From the NCBI GenBank assembly GCA_947471745.1, contig CANJKZ010000783.1:942501-1006500 (forward strand): 64,000 bases of DNA, read 5' to 3'. Source of the DNA: Closterium sp. Naga37s-1 (Eukaryota > Streptophyta > Zygnematophyceae > Desmidiales > Closteriaceae). The notes below the pieces were generated by a model. It saw only the letters and a list, made by a program, of their open reading frames with translations, did not search any database and was not told where the DNA came from. Position 1 is the stretch's first letter. Every line of letters begins with the position of its first letter. A program made the translations under genes and the position numbers. Positions 28,190 to 39,500 of this stretch are shown piece after piece.

Positions 28190-29342
28190 TTGCACGCAGT
28201 CACGCCCGCCGGTTCGCCATTCACTTTCGCAACCCTCGAGGAACGGTCCTTAAAGAAACATCCGCAGAGCCTGGCACGACCGTAGCATGTTTCTCTGCGG
28301 CCAGATGGGCGAAAAGTAGTGTAACGCTGCTGCCATGCATTTCGCAACGACGATCAGGCATGTACGACCACGCGTTGCCTTGAGGGGTACCACTGGAGAC
28401 GCCCAGCAGACCTTCTGCGGCCCCTCTAGTAGGGCGCGCTACAGACGACTAACTAGAGGCCGAGGTCGAGACGACAAAGCTTACAGTCAGATCAATCAGG
28501 ACTGGACTAGAATTAGGAAACTCAGCATTGATGTTTCGCGATACTAGACAGCGGAACCACGACGCAGAGCCTCTTGGCTCTGAGAGCAGAAGGTCGAAAC
28601 GTCTCAGCGCCACAATGTGGCATCACGCCCCTGGCGAGAACCGCGCGAGCAATAACGAGCACGGGTAACACAGGGCGAGAAGCTCTCGCCAGGCTTTGCG
28701 ACGTTGAAGAAAAGGAAATCGAGAAGCTCTCGCCGACGGCTCTTGTCGCCAGGTGCGCCGCGGGATTCTCGCTGCATCCTATACTAACAACGCGGTCCTA
28801 ACTCACAAAAGGAACAAAGCGGAGACAAGTCCTAATTCAATCACATTGCCGCAATATCTAGAACAGAATGCCTGAGACTCAAGGAACGGTACCATTTCGA
28901 AGGTTCAGCGATGGCGGTGCGAAGGGCGTGGAGACAAGAGAAAGCCGGTGGGAGACGGGAGTGTGCCCGTAACAGTGTTTGAAGTCTGCTGCTTTTGGAG
29001 GAGAAAGGAAGAAGCCAGTCAGAGACGGCTTGTGGTCAAGCTTTTTGCACCCCAGGCGGATTGCGCAGTAACACTGTGCTATTCAGCAGTGTTATGAGTT
29101 TTACTAGACAGAGTGCGCGGACCTCGGGACGTGGTTGGTTTGGATGTGTCGCGATTGGTGCGGGGCGACTCGGTAGTGGTTCGGTCCGAAATGTAGGCCG
29201 AGCCACCTGACGCGAAGTGCTCGGGCTGTCCTCGCTAGGAGCAGCCTCTACAGTAATGAATTGTGTATTCATTACAAGCAGTCTCGAGAGGCACACATTG
29301 TATAACGGAAATTATGTCAATGGTAACTTATATGGTGCACTA
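28190..29342. other. Gene-poor stretch with possible LTR-like fragment
   Basis: No supported gene. Small hairpins occur near 28,669-28,690 (GGCGAGA...TCTCGCC) and 29,254-29,276 (GTAATGAAT...ATTCATTAC). At about 29,092 the sequence TGTTATGAGTTTTACTAG, followed by AGAGTGCGCGGA, resembles the start of the Gypsy LTR at 29,343 and 46,044, so a related diverged LTR may lie here. Confidence 0.5.
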
Positions 29343-29388
29343 TTGTTATGAGTTGTAAAGGAGAGTGCGCAGATTAACGAATAACGAG
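29343..29388 (-). mobile_element. Gypsy LTR remnant (46 bp)
   Basis: TGTTATGAGTTGTAAAGGAG and the bases that follow match the first 46 bp of the LTR at 46,044. It stops where the LTR of Copia element A begins. This is probably what is left of the 3' LTR of the minus-strand Gypsy element. Confidence 0.75.
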
Positions 29389-29443
29389 GTGTCAAGAATA
29401 GAACTAGGAGTGAATGGTTGAGATAGGCAAGAGGTGAGTACAA

Positions 29444-30949
29444 TGTTAAGTTGTGTTATATATCCTGCTTGCTGTGTGTTCTAGTGTAGCTACAGTGACT
29501 TGTTGGTGGTGCACCAATGTGCTCACATTACTTTGCTATATCCTGTACCCTCGCTGTAGTGAACCCCACTTCCTTCCTGTTCCTCTCGCTCACGCTACCC
29601 CAAACCCTAAGGCTACTATTCTTACATGGTATCAGAGCAGGTTCCTCTTAAGGACCTAATCTTTCTCTTAAAGACATGGCTGCTGCACCCGCTAAGGCAC
29701 TCTGGCGCCTACCCGTCCCGTCCCGTCGCGCCTGCTGCCCTGCCAGTTCGCCGCGGCGCCCGATTTTCGTCGCCGCGGCGCCCCTTTTTCCCGTCGCCGC
29801 GGCGCCCGCTTCCCATCGCCGCGGCGCCCAGCGTTCCGTCGCCGCGTCGCTCCCCTTCCTGTCGTCCGCGGCCCCCGTTTCGTCGCCCCGCCCCCCCCCC
29901 CCCCCCCGTCGCCCCGCGGTCCGCACCAGCGCCAGCACCAGCCCCTGCGACTGCCGCCAGCGCCAGCGCGGAACGCAAGCGCCAGCGCCACCGTCACCAC
30001 CAGCGCGGAACGCCAGCGCTTGCATCAGACGCGAAGCGCCAGCGCCTGCGCTAGCGCGGACGCCAGCGCCAGCAGCTCCTTACGCCGCCCCCCCACCTTC
30101 CCTTCCGCGGCTTCTGCCGTGGGGGGGGGGGGGTAAGATGTGGGGGTGGCGGGGGTGATCAGCCAGCAGCCTGTCCCTCCCCTCTCTCTTCCTGCAGGGC
30201 TTGTCGCCGTGGAGAAGAGGGGGGGGGGGGGAGAAGTGGAAAAGGGTGAGGGGGTGGCGGAAGTAGAAAGGTGTGTAGGGTGTGAGGTTCAAGTGGTTGA
30301 GTGACAAGGGGGGTGAGGACTTGGGGGTTATTAACGGGGGGGGATCGCTATGAGCGTGCGCGCTCATGCCCACCTAGCCCACCTCCTCTCCTCATCGGGA
30401 CCTGTGGGTTATTAACGGGGGGGGATCGCTATGAGCGTGCGCGCTCATGCCCACCTAGCCCACCTCCTCTCCTCATCGGGACCTGGGGGTTATTAACGGG
30501 GGGGGGGATCGCTATGAGCATGCGCGCTCATGCCCACCTAGCCCACCTCCTATCCCTTTCCTCTCTCACCTCCCCCTTTGTAAAAGGAGGTTCGTAAGCG
30601 GGTACCCTGGGCATTGAGCATGCGCGCTCATGCACGCCCCCCACCTCCTCTCCTCTTCTCTCCTCTCCTCTCCTCTCGCCTCCTCCTCCTTCCCTACCTC
30701 TCTACCCTCTTCCGCTGCGCCACGTATACCTGTACTAGTTATCACGGCAAGCAGGTTAAGGGGGTGTGTTAAGTTGTGTTATATACCCTGCTTGCTGTGT
30801 GTTCTAGTGTAGCTACAGTGACTTGTTGGTGGTGCACCAATGTGCTCACATTACTTTGCTATATCCTGTACCCTCGCTGTAGTGAACCCCACTTCCTTCC
30901 TGTTCCTCTCGCTCACGCTACCCCAAACCCTATGGCTGCTATTCTTACA
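29444..30949 (+). mobile_element. TRIM (miniature non-autonomous LTR retrotransposon), structurally whole
   Basis: Two 183-bp LTRs (29,444-29,626 and 30,767-30,949) differ at about three positions. The 5-bp target duplication TACAA lies at 29,439-29,443 and 30,950-30,954. The tRNA-Met-type primer site TGGTATCAGAGCAGG starts at 29,627, and a purine tract precedes the 3' LTR. The interior is 1,140 bp with no gag or pol domain: a GC-rich leader with a short MAAAPAKALW-type frame, then a repeat block. Length and layout fit the TRIM class. The low LTR divergence makes it one of the youngest insertions here. It lies inside the 3' LTR of Copia A. Confidence 0.92.
30322..30560 (+). repeat. 80-bp repeat, three copies, inside the TRIM
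   Basis: Each unit has GGGTTATTAACGGGGGG, then ATCGCTATGAGCGTGCGCGC, then CCCACCTAGCCCACCTCCT. The GAGCGTGCGCGCTC part is a short hairpin. A fourth partial hairpin (GAGCATGCGCGCTC) lies near 30,617. Confidence 0.9.
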
Positions 30950-33900
30950 TACAAGTAGGGGAAAGCTAAACCTAAAGTGTTGTACTCACTAAGGAGTGAC
31001 CCTACTGTAGCCTAGAGATACAATTGCAATTTGACACACCCCCATAGGCAAAGTAGGGGATAGCAAACACAACAAGCGGTCACAAGACCAGTCTGCAGAA
31101 GAGAACACAACCCAGGGTGGATCACACAGTCACCACGCATTCTGAGCACAAGAAAGTGGCCACAAGGCCAGTTCACATGCAGATGTATATAATAGCAAGG
31201 CAGTACACTGATCACAACCTAGCAAGAGAAAACATGCAGGTATAAAGATATATAGCAGTGTACAGCAAGAACAAGTCAAGCAACCAGCAGGTGAGGCAGA
31301 ATGGGCACAAGCCCAAGAGCAGTGCAGAAACGCTGATGATCACCAGCCCCAAGGGCCATGGTGAAGACATCAGCAGTGTTGGCCCGAGAGGCCACGAAAG
31401 CAAGGCACAGCTGACCACGCTGCTGCAGCTCACGCGCAAGGAAGTAGCGAAGAGCAATGTGCTTCGTTCGGTGCTCCAGTCTCTGCTCACGACACAAGGC
31501 AAGCATTGCATTGTTGTCGACGTACAGAACTGGAGGAGAACAAGGCCGCTCCCCCAAGTCGGTCAGCAGGTAGGTCAGCCAGCGGAGCTCCTGTGCAGCC
31601 ATGGCCCCAACGTAGATCTCGGCCTCACAGCTGGAACCAAGCACAGAAGAAGAACGAGTGGACCTCCACGAGACGGAACCAGCGCCAAGACTGAAGGTGT
31701 AGCCCTGTGGCGAACGCTGAGTCGCCTGGTCGTCGACCCAAGAAGCTTCAGAGTGTCATGTGAGGACCACCGAACCCCGTCCTCCAAGCACGAGCCCCAT
31801 GCCCGATGTGCTGCACAAGTAACGTAGTACCCTCTTCGCAACATCAAAGTGCACCTTTCGGTGCCTACCGGGTGCCACGTAGCGAGCCAGAAGGCTGAGA
31901 GGGTACGCGAGGTCAGGTCGTATGCACGTCATCAGGTACATAAGGCAACCCACAAGCTCTGGGTACGGACCACTCGGCTCTACGGACTCGTCTGAAGGTG
32001 GAGCTGAGAGCGAGTGGCCGATAGCCAGAGGAGTGGGCTGTGGCGAGGAGTACGTGAAGCGGAAGGACCTGGTGCACCATGTGTGACTGAGTGAGGGTGA
32101 TGGTGCGCCGTGCTCTGTCCCGGGTGATCTGCAAGCCAAGATAGCTCCGCTGCTCACCCAGGTCAGTGCAGGTGTGTCTCTCCTGCAGCTCCGCCTTCAC
32201 TAGGGCAAGTGCCTCAGTGTCGCAGGCAGTGGGGAGTGTGGTAGCAGCGGTGGCTGTGACTGGTCCGCTGGCGGACACAGCAACGGAGGAGTAGTACCTG
32301 CCATAGGGAAGCCAGTAGCACCTGGCGGAAGACTGAGAAGGTGGCGAAGAGCACCAGTAGCTCCCGTACCTCCAGCACGAGCAGCTCCTCCAGTACCCCC
32401 AGCAACACCTCCAGCACCAGTAGCACCAGCACCTCCAGCACCAGCAGTACCACCTGCTCCGGCAGCTCCAGCACCTCCAGTACGAGCACCTCCGGGACCA
32501 GTATCTCCAGCACCTCCAGTACCTCCAGCTCCAACGCCTCCAGCACCAGCAGTACCAGCACCTCCAGGGTCAGCAGCTCCCGCAGCTCCAGCACCAGTAG
32601 CACCAGGACCTCCAGTGCCACCAGCTCCAGTACCTCCAGCACCGGCAGCAGCTCCAGTACCCCCAGCACCAGCAGCTCCAGTACCCCCAGCACCAGCAGC
32701 TCCAGTACCTCCAGCACCAGCAGCACCTCTAGTACCTCCAGTAGTACCTCCAGCACCAGCAGCACCTCCTGGACTAGTAGCTCCAGCACTAGCAGGACCG
32801 TACCCTCCACCACCAGGACTGCCTCGCAGAACGACCCACGCCCGAATCGTCTGCGGCGAGAGCGTCTCAAGTAGAGCACGCTGCGGTGGCTGTCCAGCTC
32901 CAGTACCTCCAGTAGTGGTAGCTCTAGCACCTCCAGCACCAGAAGCACCTCTAGTACCTCCAGCTCCAGCACCTCCAGCACCAGCAGCAGCTCCAGTACC
33001 TCCAGCAGGACTCGCAGCACCCCCAGAGTCAGCACCCGAAGTCTCAGCACCCCCAGAGTCAGCACCCAAAGTCTCAGTACCCTCAGTCCCAGCACCCTCA
33101 GGCTCAGTACCCTCAGTCCCAGCACCCTCAGCCCCAGCACCCTCAGGCTCAGTACCCTCAGTCCCTGCACCCTCAGTCCCAGCACCCTCAGTCTCTGCTC
33201 TAGCGTCTACAGCAGTAGGCTGCAGAGGCGGCGAAGACGGCAGAGGTGGGAACCCGGGGGGGGTAGCCAGACGAGGAGAGCGGGCACCCTCAGACTCACC
33301 ACTCCCAGCCCCAGCTCCAATAGTCTCAGCTCCAGAGTCCACAGCAGCAGGCTGCAGAGGCGGCAAAGACGGCCGTGGCGGGAAACCCGGGGGGGTCGCC
33401 AAGCGAGGAGTGCGGCGAGTGGTCGCCGTGTCGTCGGCTACGGCGTCACCCCCCTCAGGTGAGTCAGAGGAGTCAGAAGAGATCTCAACTGGCTCATCCA
33501 AGGGGGGTGGGTCTACCTAGGACACACCTGAGGGAGAAGGACCCTGTGGGGGGAGGGGGTCTACCGGGGGGGGGACTGGTACCAAGAAGAGGGGTGCAAG
33601 GGGGACCAAGTGGGACGCGTGCAAGTGAAGTCGGTAGTAACAGACCGACTCGTCGAAGGTGAAGTCCTGAGAGGATAGAACACGACGCAAGGCAGGGTGG
33701 TAGAACTGCCAGGGTGGAGCGTCGGTGGGGAAGCCCAGGAAGACACAGCAGAGAGTGCGAGGAGAGAGCTTGCTCGCTTTGGTATTGCTCGGGCTGGGTG
33801 GCGCGGCTCGGGCTGGGCGGCGCGGCTCGGCAGAGCGGCGCGCGGGCTGCAGGGGCAGGACGCACGGGCTCAAGGGGCAGTGTGCGGGCTGCAGGGGCGA

Positions 33901-34632
33901 CGCGCGGGCTGCAGGGGCGCCGTGCGGGCTGCAAGGGCAGCTCGTACGGGCTGCAGTGGCGACGCGCGGCTCGGCAGGTCCGCGCGCGAGCTGTAGGGGC
34001 GGCGCGAACGGGCCGCAGAGGCGGCGCGCGGGCTCCAGGGGCGACGCGCGGGCTGCAGGGGCCGCGCGGACGGGTTGCAGAGGTGGCGCGCGGGCTCCAG
34101 GGGCGACGCGCGGCTGCAGGGACCGCGCAGACGGGCTGCAAAGGCAGCGCGCGGGCTCCAGGGGCGACGCACGGGCTGCAGGGGCCGCGCGGACGGGCTG
34201 CAGAGGCGGCGCGCGGGCTCCAGGGGCGACGCCCGGGCTCCAGGGGCGACGCCCGGGCTGCAGGGGCCGCGAGGACGGGCTGCAGAGGCGGCGCGCGGCT
34301 GCAGGGGCATCGTAAACGGGCTGCAGGGGCAGCGTGAATGGGCTGCAGGGGCAGCTGGTACCAGGGGCGAGCACGGCTGCAAGGGTCGCGACAGTGAGAG
34401 CTAGGGGCGCCAGCGCGCTGGCTACTGTGTAGGGCGTGGCGCTACCACTAGGCGGAACGGTGGGCCCATGTAGGAACGGTTCCTACTCTGATAACATGTC
34501 AAGAATAGAATTAGGAGTGAATGATTGAGATAGGCAAGAGGTGAGTACAAGTAGAGGAAAGCTAACCCTAAAGTGTTATACTCACTAAGGAGTGACCCTA
34601 CTGTAGCCTAGAGATACAATTGCAATTTGACA

Positions 34633-36507
34633 GGGGCGACCGGCTGCGTCGAGCCGTACACGATGCGCCAATATCTTGGACGGGTCGAGTGTCGGTTCTG
34701 GCACAGGATGTGCTGTTGGTGCAGCCTGTTGTCGCGCAATGTCGGTCGTGGCTGGCACGAACTTGCGAAGGAGGCTGACATGAAAGGCGTCATGTATACG
34801 CCAGTCATCGAGTAGTAGCAGCTTCGCAGTGATGGGTGTCACCATCTTGATGATCTTGAAGGGCCCACAAAATCGTGGCCGTAATTTCGATGGGCCGGGC
34901 AGGTGTAGGTTCTTCGTGTCGAGTAGCACTAGTTGCCCAGCTGCCAAGACGAGTTCCCGTCGTAGAAGGTCGGTGTATTTGCGGGAAGTGATATTCGCCT
35001 TGCGAATTGCGTCCGCAGATTTCTCGCGAACTTCCTGCAGTTCCGTCACAAATGTTTGTGACCTTGGGACCGGGTTGTCGAGTGTAGTCGTTGTAGGCAC
35101 TGTTGGGTCCATCCCGTAATTTAAGAAGAACGGGGAGTGATTAGTCGTGCTGGATGGCGCGTTGTTGAAGGCAAACTCTAACATGGCGAGTGAGTCTTCC
35201 CAGCAAGCAGGGTCGGGGCAGTTTGTCATGATAAGCTTCTCTATGGTCTGATTGGTTCGCTCGGTCTGGCCGTCCGTTTGCGGGTGGTATGTCGAGGAGA
35301 ACTGTAGCTTCTTGCCGTACTGCGCCCACGTTTCCTTCCAGAATTTTGACGTGAACTTCGGATCGCGGTCGTTGATGATCGCCGATGGAATTCCGTCCAG
35401 TCGCACGACCGTTGAGATGAAGAGGCGCGCGGTTTCTTCGGCTGTGATTGTTGTACGACACGGTGCGAAGTGCGCCATTTTCGTGAAACGGTCGACGACG
35501 ACGAGAACAGCGTCGTTGCCGGACGGTCCAGCTGGCATCCCCATGACGAAATCCATTGTCACCTATTGCCATGGTCGTTCGGGTGGCTCGAGGGGTTGCA
35601 GCAATCCAGCTGGCCGTTGGCATGTCGATTTCATGGCTTGGCACACCCTGCATGAGGACACGTATCGCTGCACGTCGTTAGAGGAGTCAGGCCAATAACA
35701 TTGACGGTGCAACAATTTCTGGGTTTTGTCAACCCCGAAGTGTCCAGAGAAATTGGAATCGTGGACCTCCTGGATAAGGAGTTCACGCAGCAGCCGGTAA
35801 GCGGGAACCCAAATCCGATAAGTTCCGGATTTTAGGTAATAATCCCCTTTCTGCATCGTGGCTTGCTGATGATTTCCAGTCGTGAAGAACGGGTCCGTAG
35901 TGTAGCCGTGGGTGAATAGTCCCGTAAGTAACGGGTTCGAATGAGTGATGAGTACTGCAGCGGATTGTACTGTTGGTCGTGTCAGGGCGTCGGCGATGTT
36001 ATTCGCCCCCTTCTTGTACGTGATGCGGTAAGTGAAGTGGCTTTCCATGTAGTCCAGCCACCGAATTTGTCGTGGGTTGAGGTTGGGCTGAGCTCGCAGG
36101 TACTGTAGGGACTTATGGTCCGTGCGAACAGTGACGTCGGCGCCCACCAGGTAGCAGCGCCACAGTTTGAACGCGTGAATAATGGCGAGCATCTCCTTGT
36201 CGTGAATCGGGTAGTTGCGCTCTGCTGCCTGCAGCTTGCGTGATTCGGCTATCGGCTGCAGCCCGTTCCCGAAATCTTGGAGTAGTACGGCACCGATGGC
36301 GAAATCGGACGCGTCGGTGACGACTTCGAATGGCTTCGATGGGTCGGCGATGTGCAGAACAGGATGGGAAACAAGAAAATTCTTCAACTCCTGGAAAGCC
36401 GCCTCTGCCTCCTCCCCCCACACAAAATTCATGTCCTTGTGCAGCAGGTCGGTCAGCGGGCCGGTTATCCCCGCCATATTCGGGATAAACCCCCGGACGT
36501 AATTCAC
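34633..36507 (-). pseudogene. Gypsy RNase H and integrase region
   Basis: RNase H blocks (VVTDASDFAIGAVLLQ, VRTDHKSLQYL) are followed by the integrase zinc-binding HHCC segment (HFGVDKTQKLLHRQCYW, SCRVCQAMK). The DDE core is next (VVVDRFTKMAHF, NDRDPKFTSKFW, YHPQTDGQTERTNQ). The end is cut by Copia A. Confidence 0.88.
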
Positions 36508-36555
36508 AAACCCCAGAAAACTCTGTAGTTTCGTGACGTTCGTCAGTTACTTCCA

Positions 36556-39500
36556 TGTCAAACTTAGGGTTGTGTATGTTGTGTAGGTTGTAGTGGGGTA
36601 GCCCATATGGGGTACAATCCAATTAGGGTTTGCTACTTGTACTACTGCATGCTGCTAGTTCATTCATCATAGTTCATTTTGCTGATATGGTTTCAGAGCA
36701 GGTCCTATACTAGGACCTTTTTTTTAGGGCCCACCGAACCGCGCTACCCCACGAGTCGCGCCGCCCTGTTAGCGCCGCGCCGTCCTGCCCTGCCCTGCGT
36801 CGCGCTGCCGCGCACGCCCTGCCCTGCCTGCCTGCACGCTGCTCACTGCTGCGCGCCCTGCCCTGCCCGCGCGCTGCTCGCCGCCGCGCGCACTGCCCTG
36901 CCCGCGTGTCGCTCGCTGCCACGCCGCGCGCCCTGCCTGCGCGCTGCTCGTCGCCGCGCCGCACCGCTCTGCCCGCGCGCTGATCGCCGCCGCGCACCTT
37001 GCCCTGCCCGCGCGCCGCTCGCTGCCGCGCGCCCTGCCTTGACCGCGCGCAGCTCGCCGCCGCGCGCCCTGCCCTGCCCGCGCGCCGCTCGCCGCCGAGT
37101 GCCCTGCCCTGCCCTGCCCGCGCGCTGCTCACTGCTGCGCGCCCTGCCTTGCCCGCGCGCTGCTCGCCGCCGCGCGCAGTGCCTTGCCCACGCACCGCTC
37201 GCCGCCGCGCCGCGCGCCCTGCCTGCGCGCTGCTCGCCGCCGCGCCGCGCCGCTCTGCCCGCGCGCTGATCGCTGCCGCGCGCCCTGCCCTGCCCGCGCG
37301 CCGCTCGCTGCCGCGCGCCCTGCCCTGCCCGCGTGCTGCTTGCTGCCGCGTGCCCTGCCCTGCCCGCGCGCCGCTCACCGCTGTGCGCCCTGCCCTGCCC
37401 ACGTGCAGCCCGCCGCCGCACGCCCTGCCCTGCCCGCGCACCACTCGCCGCTGCGCGCCCTGCCCTGCCCGCACGCCGCTCGCCGCCGCGTGCCCTGCCT
37501 TGCCCCCGCGCCGCTCGCCGCTGAGAGCCCTGCCCTGCCCGCGCGCCCTGCCCTGCCAGCGCGCCGCCAGCAGCCGCGCGCCCTGCCCTGCCCATGCGCC
37601 GCTAGCAGCCGCGCTGCCCTGCCTGTGCGCCGCCCTGCTGGCCACCGTCCTACCCTGCCCTGCTTGCGTGCTGCCTTGCTGCTAGCGCGCTCGCCTACTC
37701 TGCCCGCTATGGCGACTCTCAGCGTCCTCACCTTCGATCCGGAGGGCCGCCCGATAGAGTTCGATTCTTGGCTCGATGACTTACAGCTGTACTTACTGAG
37801 CGACTCTAGGGACGGTGTTTCGCTGTTTGACCTCACGTCTGGAGCCTCTCTCGCCCCTCCCGACACAGCTGACAATGCGACATGCTCACAGTGGCTTACC
37901 CGTGACGCTGGTGCCCGCCTAGCCATTCGCAACCACTTGCCGTTAGCCGAACACGCTCACTTTGGCCAGCACAAGACTGCTAGAGCCCTGTACGACGCTG
38001 TAGTCGCTCGTTAATCCTCCCCGGCCACTGCTGCTCTAGGTCGCCTTCTACTGCCCCACCTGTTGCCCGAGCTGTCCGCCTTTGCCACACTCGCCGACCT
38101 TGTCACTCACCTTCGCACTAGTGACGTCCGCTACCGAGCTGCGCTTCCCGCCGAGTTCCTCACCAAGAACCCTCCTCCCATGTACATCACTCTCTACTTC
38201 ATAGTCACCCGCCTCCCTGACTCTCTTAGCACTGTCAGGGACCTCATTCTCGCCCTTGACCCCACAGCCCTCACTGTCGACCTGCTCGAGAAGTGTTAGA
38301 AACTAGCAGCAAGAATGACCAAGCAGCTCCACCCAGTCGGGGAGCTCAGCCTCGTCGCCAAACTCGGTACGCCAGGCGTCGCTCAGACGGGCGAAGCAGC
38401 GGGACTGTGTGTGACTAAGCGTCCCGCAAGCCTGACCCGTCCGATCACCTGTGCGAATGACGTACGGGCAGCGAACGGTACTCAAAGACCCTCTACTCTG
38501 AGCGTACCACTCACGAAGTTGCTGGGGCGTAAGTGTCTCGCGCGGACGCCGCTGCAGCTGCAGCTGGCCACTGCCAGACGCTCCCGACTGACCAGCTCCA
38601 GGGCGACAGCCACGACGGCTACCGCCACAACCTCAACTAGCGTACCACTCACGAAGTTGCTGGGGCGTGAGAGACTCGCGCGGACGTCGCTGGAGCTGCA
38701 TCTGGCCACCGCCAGTAGCAGCAGTAGCAGTGGTAGTGGCAGTAGTAGCAGCAGCAGCGCGGGCAGGGCAGGTACGGCAGGCAGGTACGCAGGCTGGCAG
38801 GCAGGCAGGCAGGCTGGCAGGCAGGCAGTGCGCTAACAAGGTAGGTGCTCACCAGTGGCGGGAAGAGCAGGCGCTCGCCGGGCGAGCAGGGCCGGCGCTC
38901 GGCGGGCGGCTGCACGGGGTCCAGGGGCGGCGTTGCGGGTCCAGGGGCGGCGTCGCGGGGTCTAGGGGCGGCTGCACGGAGTCCAGGGGCGGCTGCACCA
39001 GGGGCGGCTGCTTCAGGGGCCAGGGGCGGCTGCTCTGGGTCCAGGGGCGGTTGCTCGAGGGTCCAGGGGCGGCAGCACCAGGGGCGGCAGCTGCAGGGGC
39101 CAGGGGCGGCTGCTCAGGGTCCAGGGTCAGCTGCTCGAGGGTCCAGGGGCGGCTGCACCAGGGGCGGCTGCTGTAGGAGCCAGGGGCGGCTGCTCTGGGT
39201 CCAGGGGCGGCTGCTTGAGAGTCCAGGGGCGGCTGCACCAGGGGCGGCTGCTGCAGGGGCCAGGGGCGGCTGCTCTGGGTCCAGGGGCGGCTGCTCGAGG
39301 GTCCAGGGGCAGCCGCGGCGCGCGGGCCTGAAGCGCGCAATGCGAGCTGCAGGCGCGGGGCGCGAAGCCGCCGCGGGCTGCGCGAGGACGGCAGCCGCGG
39401 CGCGCGGGGCTGCAGCGCGACGTGTGGGCAACTGACGCGACGCGCGGGGCTGCATCGCGACGCGCGAGGCTGCAGCGCGATGCGCGGGGCTGCAGTGCGA

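Larger units (their letters stand above)
29389..34632 (-). mobile_element. Copia LTR retrotransposon A (broken, internally deleted)
   Basis: LTRs of about 134 bp (TGTCAAGAATAG...AATTTGACA) lie at 34,499-34,632 (5') and 29,389-31,036 (3', split by the TRIM). A primer-binding-site-like TGTTATCAGAG follows the 5' LTR. Recognised parts, from right to left: a GC-rich repeat leader (about 34,440-33,800), the post-integrase segment (VFLGFPTDAPPWQFYHP), a Gly/Ala-rich linker (33,500-32,300), the end of the reverse transcriptase and the RNase H (RTKHIALRYFLARELQQRG). Most of gag, protease, integrase and reverse transcriptase is absent, and the rest carries several breaks. The LTRs differ by about 4%, so it is of moderate age. 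It sits in the end of the Gypsy pol region. Confidence 0.85.

Noticed and set aside
32200-33501. Host Gly/Ala-rich structural protein gene
   Set aside because: It lies within Copia A between the post-integrase segment and the RT end, and matches the linker of the sister elements.
36679-37685. Long Ala/Arg/Pro-rich frames on both strands in Copia leaders (also 33,500-34,400, 38,850-39,960, 51,400-51,900, 52,860-53,500)
   Set aside because: GC-rich tandem repeats with a CTGCAGCCCGCGCGCCGCC character lie between the 5' LTR and gag in all of these elements. No domain is recognisable.
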